A stretch of 64,000 nt of DNA from Flavobacterium sp. SLB02 (GTDB lineage: Bacteria > Bacteroidota > Bacteroidia > Flavobacteriales > Flavobacteriaceae). The notes beneath the pieces are model-generated. The model was not told the origin of the DNA. It saw only the letters and a program-made list of their open reading frames with translations, and made no database searches. Shown in pieces: positions 52,401-60,935 of this stretch (positions within the stretch are counted from its first letter, which is position 1; each line of letters starts with the position of its first letter). The translations under genes and the position numbers were made by a program. Location of the stretch: NCBI RefSeq assembly GCF_009664855.1, contig NZ_CP045928.1, forward strand, positions 2,536,049-2,600,048, written 5' to 3'.

Positions 52401-54416
52401 TTAATTATTTAGCACCGATTTCAGTTCAATGTACTTTTCAAGATTTTTAAAATCGTGTCCTTTTCCTCTCATCGATTTAATGAAAGTTGGCGTAGCGCCT
52501 GTTGCCTGTGCTCCTACAACATCGTTCATATCCAGATTATTGAAACCAAGATCTTTGTACTGTTGTATCAAAGCAGGAGTTATATTTTGCGATTTTAATG
52601 CAATCAGGTCATCTGGTTTGATATTGGTAAAACCAGCTTTTTGAAAATCCCTGATGTATTCTGCAGTTACATTTAATGATTTCATAGCAATTAGATCACT
52701 GTTTGAAACATTGTCATATCCAACTTGTTTCAGGGAATTAATGAATGCTTTATCAATATTCAATGCTTTGAAAGCAAGGACATCATCATCGCTGTTTGAA
52801 GTGTTTTCCCCAGTATTATTAGCTTTTGCAGCACTGCGTACATCGGCAATATATTTACCATCGATGCCTTGTGATTTTAATGCTATAATATTACCCGGAG
52901 TTACCTCTTTATAACCCGACTTGCGTATTTCTTCGATATAGGCTTTGTCAATTCCTAATGATTTAAAAGGAACCAGATTCTCAAGATCAATATCCGGAAT
53001 TGCCTGTTTTATCGATGCAATATAAGTTTCATTGACATCTAATGCTACAAGAGGAATAAGATGGTCTTTGTCCGGATTCTTGTAACCGCTTTGTTTTACC
53101 ATTTGTACATACGAATGCTTGATGTTGATCATAAAGAAAACCATTAAGTCATCGTCTTCTGTCACTTTTATTCCTTCTTTAAGCATGGCTGCCTGATAGT
53201 TTTTATCGGCCGTAAATTTATACGTTCCCATTCCTTTATCGCCTTCAAATTTTCCGGTAAAAGTCATTGTTCCGGCTTCGCGTGTCAATGTAAATGTGCC
53301 TTGTTTGTCTCTTTGCAGGTCTTTAAATTCACTCAACTGAAAAGTGCTTGAAGAATTGTCTTTCTCATCGCTTTTTAATTGTAGATATACTTCATTGCCT
53401 TTGATCGTCGCCAACCAATTGCCTTCTGTTCGTATTGAATTTCGAACATTTGACTTTTTTGCGGCTTTTTCAGCAGACTTCTCTGTAGAATTAAGTGTTT
53501 GACTTTGCGCTGCCGGTTGATTAAAAAGGCAGGCAAACAATACCATAAGCGGTAAGAGGAAAAAATATTTCCACGTAGTGTTTACGTTTGATTTTTTTGA
53601 GTTCATCATGATGATTCGTTTTTTAAGTAATGATTGATTATAATTGGTTGTAAGACTCAAAGGAAATTGTGGTGCTGCTACTTTCAGCAGGCTAAACTGA
53701 TAACTTTCTCTTTCAATAGTATCCTGTTTGAGCATTTGGTCATCGGTTAAAAATTCAAGATTAATTTCAAGTGCTTTTCGCCATTGCCAGGCAAAAGGAT
53801 TGAACCACTGAAAAATGAGAACGATCTCGGCAAGCAAAAGATCTATAGTATGTTTTTGCTCGATGTGTATTTTTTCATGCAGCAAAATCTGATTGTAGGT
53901 TTCCCATTCGTATTTTTCAGGATTAATGAAAATATTGTTGGCAAAAGAACAAGGAGCTTTGTCTCCTGTTATTTCTACAATACGAAATTTTCCGTCCTGA
54001 ATCACCGAACCCGAATAAGCTCTGGTAATTAATATGACTGCCTGCATTAAAAAATTTACTCCAAAAACGATTACTCCAAACCAATACAGGTAGATTAGCC
54101 ATTGCAGCGCCACTTCAACATTGATGAATTGTTTTGTTGGTTCTACAGTGGTTTCCTGTATGGATTCTTGTTTTACTTGGGTTGTGCTATTTTTATGAAC
54201 CGGAATTTCCGGTAAAACAACAGCCGTTGTAGTTGGTGCATTTCTAAACGATAATTGCTGAGGCACCGGAATCAAAGGCAAAACAAAAGCCAATAGCATA
54301 CAGCACAGCAATACATACCTGTTTAAATGAAAGAAAGTTTCTTTTTGCAAAAGCAGCTTGTAAAATACAAGACAGGCAGAAAGAATCAAAGCAGAATATA
54401 AGATATAAGGTATCAT
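52401..54416 (-). CDS. BlaR1/MecR1-type M56 membrane peptidase with C-terminal repeats
   Basis: A 671-residue sensor protease. Transmembrane helices at about 3-24, 32-50, 105-135 and 283-302. The zinc-peptidase site 'LLHEKIHIEQKHTIDLL' (HExxH, about 180) faces the cytosol. The periplasmic part holds a beta-rich domain (about 325-420), then eight repeats of about 28 residues of type 'GF.N...DLIALKSQ.I...YI..LK' (about 440-660) instead of a penicillin-binding domain. On sensing a signal it should cleave the BlaI-type repressor encoded directly upstream (4-base overlap). Ligand unknown. Confidence 0.9.
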   Translation of the reverse strand: MIPYILYSALILSACLVFYKLLLQKETFFHLNRYVLLCCMLLAFVLPLIPVPQQLSFRNAPTTTAVVLPEIPVHKNSTTQVKQESIQETTVEPTKQFINVEVALQWLIYLYWFGVIVFGVNFLMQAVILITRAYSGSVIQDGKFRIVEITGDKAPCSFANNIFINPEKYEWETYNQILLHEKIHIEQKHTIDLLLAEIVLIFQWFNPFAWQWRKALEINLEFLTDDQMLKQDTIERESYQFSLLKVAAPQFPLSLTTNYNQSLLKKRIIMMNSKKSNVNTTWKYFFLLPLMVLFACLFNQPAAQSQTLNSTEKSAEKAAKKSNVRNSIRTEGNWLATIKGNEVYLQLKSDEKDNSSSTFQLSEFKDLQRDKQGTFTLTREAGTMTFTGKFEGDKGMGTYKFTADKNYQAAMLKEGIKVTEDDDLMVFFMINIKHSYVQMVKQSGYKNPDKDHLIPLVALDVNETYIASIKQAIPDIDLENLVPFKSLGIDKAYIEEIRKSGYKEVTPGNIIALKSQGIDGKYIADVRSAAKANNTGENTSNSDDDVLAFKALNIDKAFINSLKQVGYDNVSNSDLIAMKSLNVTAEYIRDFQKAGFTNIKPDDLIALKSQNITPALIQQYKDLGFNNLDMNDVVGAQATGATPTFIKSMRGKGHDFKNLEKYIELKSVLNN

Positions 54417-54775
54417 ACTTTTCCTTTTTTAATGATATTTACTATTTCATCAAGATCCTTTTCTGTAAGCTTTTGTTCTTTTGCAAAAAAGGCAAGCATT
54501 CGCGGATAAGAGTTATCAAAATAATCACTCACAATGTCTTTTAATGCAAATTGCTGGTATTCTTCCCTACTGATGACAGGAAAAAAACAATGCATATTAC
54601 CGGCTGTTTCATGATTCAGAAAACCTTTTTCTTCCAGAATCTTTACTATTGTTGCCACGCTGTTATAATGCGGTTTAGGATCTGGCAATAACGGAATTAT
54701 GTCTCTTATAAAAGCTTTGTTTAAATCCCAAAAGACCTGCATGATCTGTTCTTCTCGTTTGGCTAGTTTTATCAT
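54413..54775 (-). CDS. BlaI/MecI/CopY-family repressor
   Basis: A 120-residue winged-helix repressor: 'LAKREEQIMQVFWDLNKAFI', recognition part 'PKPHYNSVATIVKILEEKGF' and the wing 'NHETAGNMHCFFPVISREEY', then a C-terminal dimerisation helix. Expected to repress its own operon through the three palindromes at 54801-54856 and be inactivated by BlaR1. Overlaps BlaR1 by four bases. Confidence 0.92.
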   Translation of the reverse strand: MIKLAKREEQIMQVFWDLNKAFIRDIIPLLPDPKPHYNSVATIVKILEEKGFLNHETAGNMHCFFPVISREEYQQFALKDIVSDYFDNSYPRMLAFFAKEQKLTEKDLDEIVNIIKKGKV

Positions 54776-54800
54776 GGTTAAATATTTTGATGCAAGATAC

Positions 54801-54856
54801 TACTAATTAATTAGTAGACAAACTAATTGGTTAGTTTTTTAACTAATTCGTTAGTA
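54801..54856. promoter_or_regulatory. Triple BlaI-type operator
   Basis: Three 16-bp near-palindromes start at 54801, 54821 and 54841, each of form ACTAATNNNTTAGT ('tactaattaattagta', 'aactaattggttagtt', 'aactaattcgttagta'). Their centres are exactly 20 bp apart, two helical turns, so dimers would bind on one DNA face. They begin 26 bases upstream of the repressor ATG. Confidence 0.88.
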
Positions 54857-55020
54857 ATCGTAGAGAAATGGTACACGTATGGCACGGATTCGCTGGCGCG
54901 AAAGCACGGATTGACGCGGATTTTTAATGGTAAGTTTGGTTTTGAATGTTTGTAATGCTGAGTAAAGCCTTTACCTAAGTTTGCGTAATGGCACTCGGAT
55001 GATGCGGATTTTTTAATGGT

Positions 55021-55135
55021 AAGTTTTGATTACGCACAATCTTGTCATCCTGACGGAGGAAGGATCACACATGAAACTCGACAAAGATTGACGATTTTGT
55101 TTATAAAGTTTTGATTACGCACAATCTTGTCATCC
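55021..55135. repeat. 30-bp direct repeat, two copies
   Basis: 55021-55050 and 55106-55135 are identical (start 'aagttttgattacgcac', end 'cttgtcatcc'), 85 bp apart. Confidence 0.9.
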
Positions 55136-55229
55136 CGAGGAACGAAGGATCTCCGTTAGTAGATAACGCAAAGTATTTTTGATAAATTGTCGAGCTACTT
55201 GTAGAGATCCCTCGTTCCTCGGGATGACA
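55128..55229. repeat. 26-bp inverted repeat with 50-base loop
   Basis: Arms 55128-55153 and 55204-55229 match in 25 of 26 positions; the core is 'tgtcatcccgaggaacga'. This 'fear-of-bad-data' type sequence recurs in Flavobacteria spacers, as far as I can recall. Confidence 0.85.
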
Positions 55230-55439
55230 AACTATACGAAAATAGTATTATGAAAATGACTGCCCTAGTCCCGATAGAAGCGGAAATCCTTTTGCGTCCG
55301 TCGCGGCGGACACAAAAGATTGGAACAGATTGCTTCTCCAGTTCGCTCTTTCAGACTCGGGTGCGGGGATTAGCTCCTAAAAAAATTGGTCTATCGTAGA
55401 ACTTTAATTAAAGAATCTATAAAAGATATAAACACAAAT

Positions 55440-56468
55440 CTATTTTATCAATACACTTTTGTATTTTGTAATATCTTTCAGAACCACTCCAGTACCTCTA
55501 ACAACAGCTCTTAAAGGATCTTCGGCAATATAAACCGGTAAATCTGTTTTTTGAGAAATTCTTTTATCAAGTCCACGTAGCATTGCTCCTCCTCCTGCGA
55601 GATACAAACCTGTGTTGTAAATATCGGCAGCCAATTCAGGCGGCGTTAACGAAAGGGTTACCATAATAGCATCTTCGATTCTAAGAATCGATTTATCTAG
55701 TGCTTTTGCAATTTCTCTATAAGTAACCTTTATCTCTTTTGGTTTTCCGGTAAGCAAATCTCTTCCTCGTACCAACATATCATTAGGAGGTTGTTCGAGT
55801 TCTTCCATTGCAGAGCCTACTTCAATTTTTATCATTTCTGCCGAGGCATCTCCAATATATAAATTGTGCTGTGTTCTCATATAATATAAGATATCATTGG
55901 TAAACACATCACCGGCAATCTTGATCGATTTATCGCAAATTATTCCGCCAAGGGCAATAACCGCAATTTCGGTAGTTCCTCCCCCAATATCCACAATAAT
56001 ATTACCCTGAGGCAGCATAACATCTATACCCATCCCTATAGCGGCCGCCATAGGCTCATGAATCAGGAATACTTCTTTACCATTTACACGTTCGCACGAC
56101 TCTTTTACCGCTCGCATCTCAACCTCGGTAATACCGCTGGGAATACAAACCACCATTCGCAAAGAAGGCTTAAAAAGATTTTTTTTAATTTCCGGTATAT
56201 TATTGATAAACCAGTTAATCATTTTTTCCGAAGCATCAAAATCTGCAATTACACCATCTTTCAGCGGTCGGATTGTTTTAATATTTTCGTGTGTTTTACC
56301 CTGCATTAAACTGGCCTCTTTGCCTACAGCAATAATTTTTCCGTTTCTTATATCTCTTGCCACAATCGATGGACTATCTACTACAATTTTTCCGTCATAA
56401 ATTATTAAAGTATTCGCTGTTCCCAAATCCATAGCTATTTCCACTATCATAAAATCAAATAAGCCCAT
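55440..56468 (-). CDS. mreB: MreB-family rod-shape actin homologue
   Basis: A 342-residue bacterial actin. Phosphate-1 'MDLGTANTLIIYDGKIVVDS', 'VVCIPSGITEVEMRAVKESC', phosphate-2 'IIVDIGGGTTEIAVIALGG', adenosine motif 'GLYLAGGGAMLRGLDKRISQ', 'DPLRAVVRGTG'. MreB forms filaments under the inner membrane that guide cell-wall synthesis. No mreC, mreD or pbp2 gene adjoins it, as usual for the main copy, so it is probably a second paralogue. All ATPase motifs are intact. Confidence 0.9.
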   Translation of the reverse strand: MGLFDFMIVEIAMDLGTANTLIIYDGKIVVDSPSIVARDIRNGKIIAVGKEASLMQGKTHENIKTIRPLKDGVIADFDASEKMINWFINNIPEIKKNLFKPSLRMVVCIPSGITEVEMRAVKESCERVNGKEVFLIHEPMAAAIGMGIDVMLPQGNIIVDIGGGTTEIAVIALGGIICDKSIKIAGDVFTNDILYYMRTQHNLYIGDASAEMIKIEVGSAMEELEQPPNDMLVRGRDLLTGKPKEIKVTYREIAKALDKSILRIEDAIMVTLSLTPPELAADIYNTGLYLAGGGAMLRGLDKRISQKTDLPVYIAEDPLRAVVRGTGVVLKDITKYKSVLIK

Positions 56469-56852
56469 AATATAGTTTTGTTTAAGAACGCTTGTTATTG
56501 CTGTTTTATTCTCTGTAAACAGCAGAATGCAGATACTTTAGCAAAAATTAACAACAAGTAAAAACGTTTTCCTATTAAAACTTCAACATAAAAACGTCTT
56601 TAATTCTAAGTTTAAATAAGTTCTGTTAAAATTGCTATTCATTAGATTCAAAAAAAATCTATTTAATCTTAACCTTATCAATACCTACAAATTATGCAAC
56701 TATAATTTATTTTCCTGTAATGAATAACAGCAACCTCTACGCTAAATTTGTAAAATACACGCCTTAAAAAAGTAAGCTTTACTATTTCTTTTAATAGAAA
56801 AAGACATAAAAGCTTCAGTTAATACAAAAAGTTTAATTTAAAAAATAGCGTT
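56469..56852. other. Divergent intergenic region with candidate -7 box
   Basis: 384 AT-rich bases between mreB (minus) and the acidic protein gene (plus). TAAATTTG at 56743-56750 matches the -7 consensus on the plus strand, 102 bases before the ATG, without a clear -33. No repeats seen. Confidence 0.4.
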
Positions 56853-57233
56853 ATGGAAAAGCAAAACAGCAACGAATACGGTCAGACAGACCCTGATTTT
56901 ATTGATCAAAATACGCTAGTGGACGGAAACAGCATTCAAAGCGACGATCAATATAAACGAACTATTAATACGGAACCAATTCCGGAATTTGTAGAAGGCG
57001 ATCCTGATTATATCGACCAGGAAACCCTTGTTGATAACGACAATTACGCCAGAGACGAGGATCCGTACCGATATGAGGAAAAATTCACAGAAGATTTGAA
57101 TACAGAAATTGATATTGAAAACAATTCCTCTGTCAAATCAGAAGAGACCGAAGATCAGGATAAAACCCTTAATAAAGATACTTCTGTCAGCAACAATAAC
57201 AAACAGGATGATCTTAATAAAGACGATGAATAA
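56853..57233 (+). CDS. Acidic disordered protein with two DPD[FY]IDQ repeats
   Basis: A 126-residue protein with no hydrophobic segment. Two copies of a motif, 'DPDFIDQNTLVD' (about 13-24) and 'DPDYIDQETLVD' (about 52-63), are separated by about 39 residues. The C-terminus is D/E/N/K-rich. Predicted to be largely disordered and cytosolic. Family unknown to me. Its repeats would suit a linear interaction or modification motif, and it lies upstream of a papain-like and an amidoligase-like gene on the same strand. Confidence 0.75.
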   Translation: MEKQNSNEYGQTDPDFIDQNTLVDGNSIQSDDQYKRTINTEPIPEFVEGDPDYIDQETLVDNDNYARDEDPYRYEEKFTEDLNTEIDIENNSSVKSEETEDQDKTLNKDTSVSNNNKQDDLNKDDE

Positions 57234-57463
57234 TCGGATTATTAAAAATTACAACTACAAAATGGCATACCTATCGTATGTCATTTTTTGTATTTAAAAA
57301 CAACAAACCTTCCCTTCACTTTCTGTTTTTTTCTGCAATTTGTCCTTTTCTAAAACTCTTTAGAAAGTTTAAAATCCTTACATTTACCCGCTGGCCAATC
57401 AAATTACGTTGCATAAACAATCAATTCAAGTAACGTTAAGCCAATTAATTTTAAGCAGTCAAG

Positions 57464-58201
57464 ATGGAAAAACATACTGTATCAGTAGCATCGTTACCCT
57501 TAGATGATAATACAATATCGAATACGAAAATAAAGAAAGCTGATTTGTTACCCGATCCGGAATCTCGTCTGGATTCTATGGAAATGAAAGAAAAACCTCT
57601 TATGGATGCCAGTATTCAGTTTAGAGATTTAACGAATACTGCAACTAAAAAAGAAAGTATTGCCCGGCTGATTGATAAACTGGATGTTGAAAATAGCCTT
57701 AGATATCAAAAAACTGTAGAAGATACCTATTGCAATGTATACTCTTATGACTATTGTTATTTTTCGAAAGTATATCTGCCAACGGTTTGGTGGAAAGAAG
57801 AATCTCTGGAAAAAGTTTTAAATGGTGAAGATGTAGAAGCTATCTTTGAGCAAACGGTCGATCGCATTTATTCCAGCGCCATACACGATTGGTTCCCGAA
57901 ATGGGGAGCGAGTTTTGGATGGGAAAAAATAGCTACGGTTGATGAAATGCAGCATAAGGTAAATGCCAATGGCGGAATTGGAATCATTTGTGCCAAAAGA
58001 AGAGAAAAAGGTCTTTCCGGACATATTGTTCCCGTTGTTCCTGAAACTGATTTGCATAAAGCGTATCGCGAAAATGGAATTGTAGTATATCCGCTGCAAT
58101 CCCAAGCCGGAAAACTAAATTACAATTACTTCGCTGAAGTTCGTAAAGACTGGTGGAATGATGAGTTATATTCCTCGTACGTGCTTTATTATCACGAATA
58201 A
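57464..58201 (+). CDS. Putative papain-fold (NlpC/P60 or CHAP-like) hydrolase
   Basis: A 245-residue protein without a signal peptide. The first 80 residues are polar and probably flexible. From about 85, 'VEDTYCNVYSYDYCYFSKVY' resembles the Cys-containing start of NlpC/P60-like amidases (the 'CN.[FY]..D' motif). The later 'GGIGIICAKRREKGLSGHIV' has the strand with the catalytic His ('SGHIVPVVPE'), and 'LNYNYFAEV' gives a possible third polar residue. So a cysteine amidase/peptidase is my best guess, by motif only. The lack of export signal suggests a cytosolic target or export by a phage-like machine. Confidence 0.65.
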   Translation: MEKHTVSVASLPLDDNTISNTKIKKADLLPDPESRLDSMEMKEKPLMDASIQFRDLTNTATKKESIARLIDKLDVENSLRYQKTVEDTYCNVYSYDYCYFSKVYLPTVWWKEESLEKVLNGEDVEAIFEQTVDRIYSSAIHDWFPKWGASFGWEKIATVDEMQHKVNANGGIGIICAKRREKGLSGHIVPVVPETDLHKAYRENGIVVYPLQSQAGKLNYNYFAEVRKDWWNDELYSSYVLYYHE

Positions 58202-58632
58202 AAATACAATTAAGGGAATTGCTCCAGCATTTAAAAAAAAATATTGATTATCAGCCTGTTAACTACTTGCAAATACGATAATAAAAAACTACTTTTGCAA
58301 CTTAGAAAAAACAAGAATAGCAAAAGTTGTGATTTGCCTATTCCCTTGCTTAAATTATTGATACAAAAGCAATTAATAACAACAGTAATTTTATAACCTT
58401 ATTATAAAAATTTACTTCTTAATTGATATTTCAGTCGATAAAATTGCAAAAATTCTAAAATATAAATTCCTATATTTTTAAAAGTAAACGAAAAACTTTT
58501 ATAATGGAGGCAACAATATGCTTAATCCGTTATAGGTTTCTTGTCTCTGATTGAAACGGATTGGATTTGTATTTCCTGATAAAAAATGACTTGAAAATTT
58601 AAAATAACCTTAAAAAAAGAAAGTAAGTATAA
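58202..58632. other. Intergenic region with candidate promoter for the amidoligase-like gene
   Basis: 431 bases without a gene. TTG at 58267-58269, 20 bases, then TACTTTTG at 58290-58297 is a consensus -33/-7 pair on the plus strand; the leader would be over 330 bases. No hairpin terminator for the preceding gene was found. Confidence 0.45.
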
Positions 58633-60174
58633 ATGAAAGACAATCAGACAAAAAAATATTATTGGGGAATAGGATTGGAAAACGAAACCTACATGCAATT
58701 TGAAGAATCCCTAATAGTTTCTGGTGAATTTATACAAGAAAAAATTGGTTTTGAGAAATACAGTATCGATTATAGAAAATGTTACAAACCTGAAAGCTTA
58801 GCTCCTATTTTAAAGAAAGCTTTTGGTTTGAATGAAAACTATAAAGTGAGCAGAATGATGAACAGTCATTCGCTGGAAAAACTTGATATCAATTATCAGC
58901 ACAAAACATTATCGCCTGTTAGACCATTAGTGGATACCGCAACAGGTGAAATGATCGCACAGCCTACAGAAAACCCTGATTATCTGGGTAAATCAATCAT
59001 GGAACTTTTCCTTGAAGATCAGCCGTACAATATTCAGAGTATGATTACCCAAAGAAACAAAACGATGGGTTCTGTACATTTTGATGGCGATTCGATCGAA
59101 TTTGTAACCAAATATTTCGAGAACAGAACAATAGCGGAGTCCTGCAAAGAACTAAGAGCTACTAAAAAACTATTCCTGGACAAGATCAATGAATCTTCTG
59201 TACTGAAAGGAAAATTAAACTTTCCGGATTACAACAACGGTCTTAATATGTTTATGACCAATCAGGAAAACCTGGTTTTGTTTAATAACGGAACGTATCA
59301 TTTTCATATTACGCTGCCGTCATTAACAGAAGACAGCCGAATTGTAGATTATAATGAATTCGAAAGAACACATGCCAATGCCATTTATTTATTGCAATGG
59401 TTTGAGCCTTTCTTTATAGCTACTCTTGGAAGTCCAGATATTATGGGCGTGATAAGTGATACTTACAGCCTGGACAAAAAATTTACTCTGGGTTCTATGC
59501 GAAATGCAATGTCGCGCTACATAGGCGTGGGAACGTATAATAAAGCGATGCCAAAAGGTAAAATCCTGACTTATAATGTTGATGATTTTAGAAAATTACT
59601 AAAATTTGAAAAAGAAGAAAACATTTGGTGGAGAGATCAGATTGAAGCTGATATGGAATACGAAATGTTATCTGAGGTTGGTCTTGATTTTAATCAGGAA
59701 AAAATGTACCAAAGCGGTTTCGAATTCAGAAGTTTTGATGAATTTCCGGCAGAATACTTAAACGATGTTCTTTTTGGGATTATCTTAATTTGTGAGCATT
59801 CTTTAAATCTTCCTGATGTTCAATGGGGACATGACAGCAAAGCCTGGAACAATCTTGTTTTTAAAACTTTAAAAATGGGTTATGCAACAGAAATTAATGA
59901 GGAAGAAAAACAGGAAGTTTTGGATTTATTGCAATTACTAAATCCTTCAGAAGCTAATTACAATACATTAAAATCAGAATTTGAAGCCATCACATTATTA
60001 GATGAGTTTTTCTTTAAAATCCTTGCGGTTTTACACGATATGTACAAAGACAACAATATTTGCCTTGATGCGATGTACGGACAAAAAACAAGTGCTCCGC
60101 CGAAATGGGATAACTTTAATAAATACCAGACCGAAAAGCATTTACAGCAAATTGGCGCTTTCTGCGAAAACTAA
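58633..60174 (+). CDS. GCS-fold amidoligase-like protein
   Basis: A 513-residue cytosolic protein. The start 'YYWGIGLENETYMQFEE' has the 'G.E.E' metal-site motif of the glutamate-cysteine-ligase (COOH-NH2 ligase) superfamily. 'NNGTYHFHITLPSLT' (about 220) corresponds to the family's H-x-H strand, and 'FEFRSFDEFPAEYLNDVLFG' (about 370) to the arginine/acid motif before a long helix. Enzymes of this fold join a carboxylate and an amine using ATP. Large divergent forms occur in bacteria and giant viruses, with unknown products. It does not look like GshA or YbdK in detail. Ends at a bidirectional terminator. Confidence 0.7.
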   Translation: MKDNQTKKYYWGIGLENETYMQFEESLIVSGEFIQEKIGFEKYSIDYRKCYKPESLAPILKKAFGLNENYKVSRMMNSHSLEKLDINYQHKTLSPVRPLVDTATGEMIAQPTENPDYLGKSIMELFLEDQPYNIQSMITQRNKTMGSVHFDGDSIEFVTKYFENRTIAESCKELRATKKLFLDKINESSVLKGKLNFPDYNNGLNMFMTNQENLVLFNNGTYHFHITLPSLTEDSRIVDYNEFERTHANAIYLLQWFEPFFIATLGSPDIMGVISDTYSLDKKFTLGSMRNAMSRYIGVGTYNKAMPKGKILTYNVDDFRKLLKFEKEENIWWRDQIEADMEYEMLSEVGLDFNQEKMYQSGFEFRSFDEFPAEYLNDVLFGIILICEHSLNLPDVQWGHDSKAWNNLVFKTLKMGYATEINEEEKQEVLDLLQLLNPSEANYNTLKSEFEAITLLDEFFFKILAVLHDMYKDNNICLDAMYGQKTSAPPKWDNFNKYQTEKHLQQIGAFCEN

Positions 60175-60207
60175 AAGTTTACAAAGCTGATTTTCAAAAT
60201 ATATCAT

Positions 60208-60249
60208 AAAAAAACATCCCATCAAGAAAATTTCTTTTTGGGATGTTTT
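60208..60249. terminator. Bidirectional terminator
   Basis: Arms 'aaaacatccca' and 'tgggatgtttt' with an A-run on the left and T's on the right, between the convergent amidoligase-like and GreA-like genes. Confidence 0.87.
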
Positions 60250-60267
60250 ACATTTAAAAAGAGTGCA

Positions 60268-60651
60268 TTACGCTACTTCTTCTACTTTTAAGATTTCCAG
60301 TTTTAGATTTCCTTTTTTAGCAGGCCATTCTACAACATTTCCTTCTTTATATCCTACCATCGCTATCCCTTCATCAGAAAGAATAGAAATTCTGTTTTTA
60401 CTTACTTTGTTTTTTTCAGGACCTACAAATACAACCGTTTTTTCCTCATTGGTTGTACAATCTTTGTAAGTTACTCTTCGGTTTACAGAAACAATATCTT
60501 CCGGTAAATCTCTTCTTAGTACCTGTGCGGCTTTTTTAAGTTCATCAAGCAATAATACTTCTTCTTCTATTGTTACTTTTTTTCTTCTTACGTGATCTTT
60601 AATTAAATCGTATATTCCTGTTGTTAAAATGATATTTTGCGATTGTGACAT
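60268..60651 (-). CDS. GreA/GreB-family (Rnk-like) RNA polymerase-binding factor
   Basis: A 127-residue protein from the ATG at 60651; the frame extends to 60690, but this start gives the family N-terminus 'MSQSQNIILTT'. A short helical N-terminal part (about 45 residues, too short for the GreA coiled coil reaching into the secondary channel) precedes the C-terminal FKBP-like domain 'NRRVTYKDCTTNEEKTVVFV', 'NRISILSDEGIAMVGYKEGN' and 'VVEWPAKKGNLKLEIL'. That layout is like Rnk. It probably binds RNA polymerase. Confidence 0.85.
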   Translation of the reverse strand: MSQSQNIILTTGIYDLIKDHVRRKKVTIEEEVLLLDELKKAAQVLRRDLPEDIVSVNRRVTYKDCTTNEEKTVVFVGPEKNKVSKNRISILSDEGIAMVGYKEGNVVEWPAKKGNLKLEILKVEEVA

Positions 60652-60797
60652 AACTTTCTGTTTGCTCCATATTTTCACAGGTAAGATCATAACTCTTCAT
60701 TGAATCGTTTATAGCTCTTTGTAATTTTGATTGCAATGATATCCTATCCCAATGAAAATTGAAGATTAAATAAAATGAGCGGTCCGGATGAAAGAAT

Positions 60798-60820
60798 CCC
60801 TGTCTAGAGTTTTGACAGGG
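60798..60820. other. Hairpin downstream of small ORF
   Basis: Perfect arms 'ccctgtc' and 'gacaggg', nine-base loop. A second hairpin with the related core 'acgggaca/tgtcccgt' lies at 61060-61090, followed by T's on the plus strand. No strong T-run here. Confidence 0.5.
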
Positions 60821-60821
60821 C

Positions 60822-60935
60822 TTAATTAATAAACTCTTTCGAACTTTTTAAGAAAGTATCGTCATGCAAATACAATAACGTGCCCATAAGGCTCATCAAG
60901 TCACTATTTGTTAAATAAAAATTTGAAATAGTCAT
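60822..60935 (-). CDS. Possible small protein (37 residues)
   Basis: ATG at 60935 gives 'MTISNFYLTNSDLMSLMGTL' followed by 'LYLHDDTFLKSSKEFIN' and a stop two bases before a hairpin. The upstream frame extension (to 61025) is low-complexity. The compact amphipathic sequence and terminator-like hairpin make it plausible, but size alone leaves it unproven. The rest of 60652-61153 holds no other gene. Confidence 0.3.
   Translation of the reverse strand: MTISNFYLTNSDLMSLMGTLLYLHDDTFLKSSKEFIN

Larger units (their letters stand above)
54857..55439. other. Repeat-rich non-coding spacer
   Basis: About 580 bases with no gene. It contains a block repeat 'cggatttttaatggtaag' (about 54917 and 55004), a 30-bp direct repeat, a long inverted repeat and a separate GC-richer element (55262-55380) with arms 'ccttttgcgtccg' and 'cggacacaaaag'. 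It looks like accumulated intergenic repeat elements. Confidence 0.7.
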
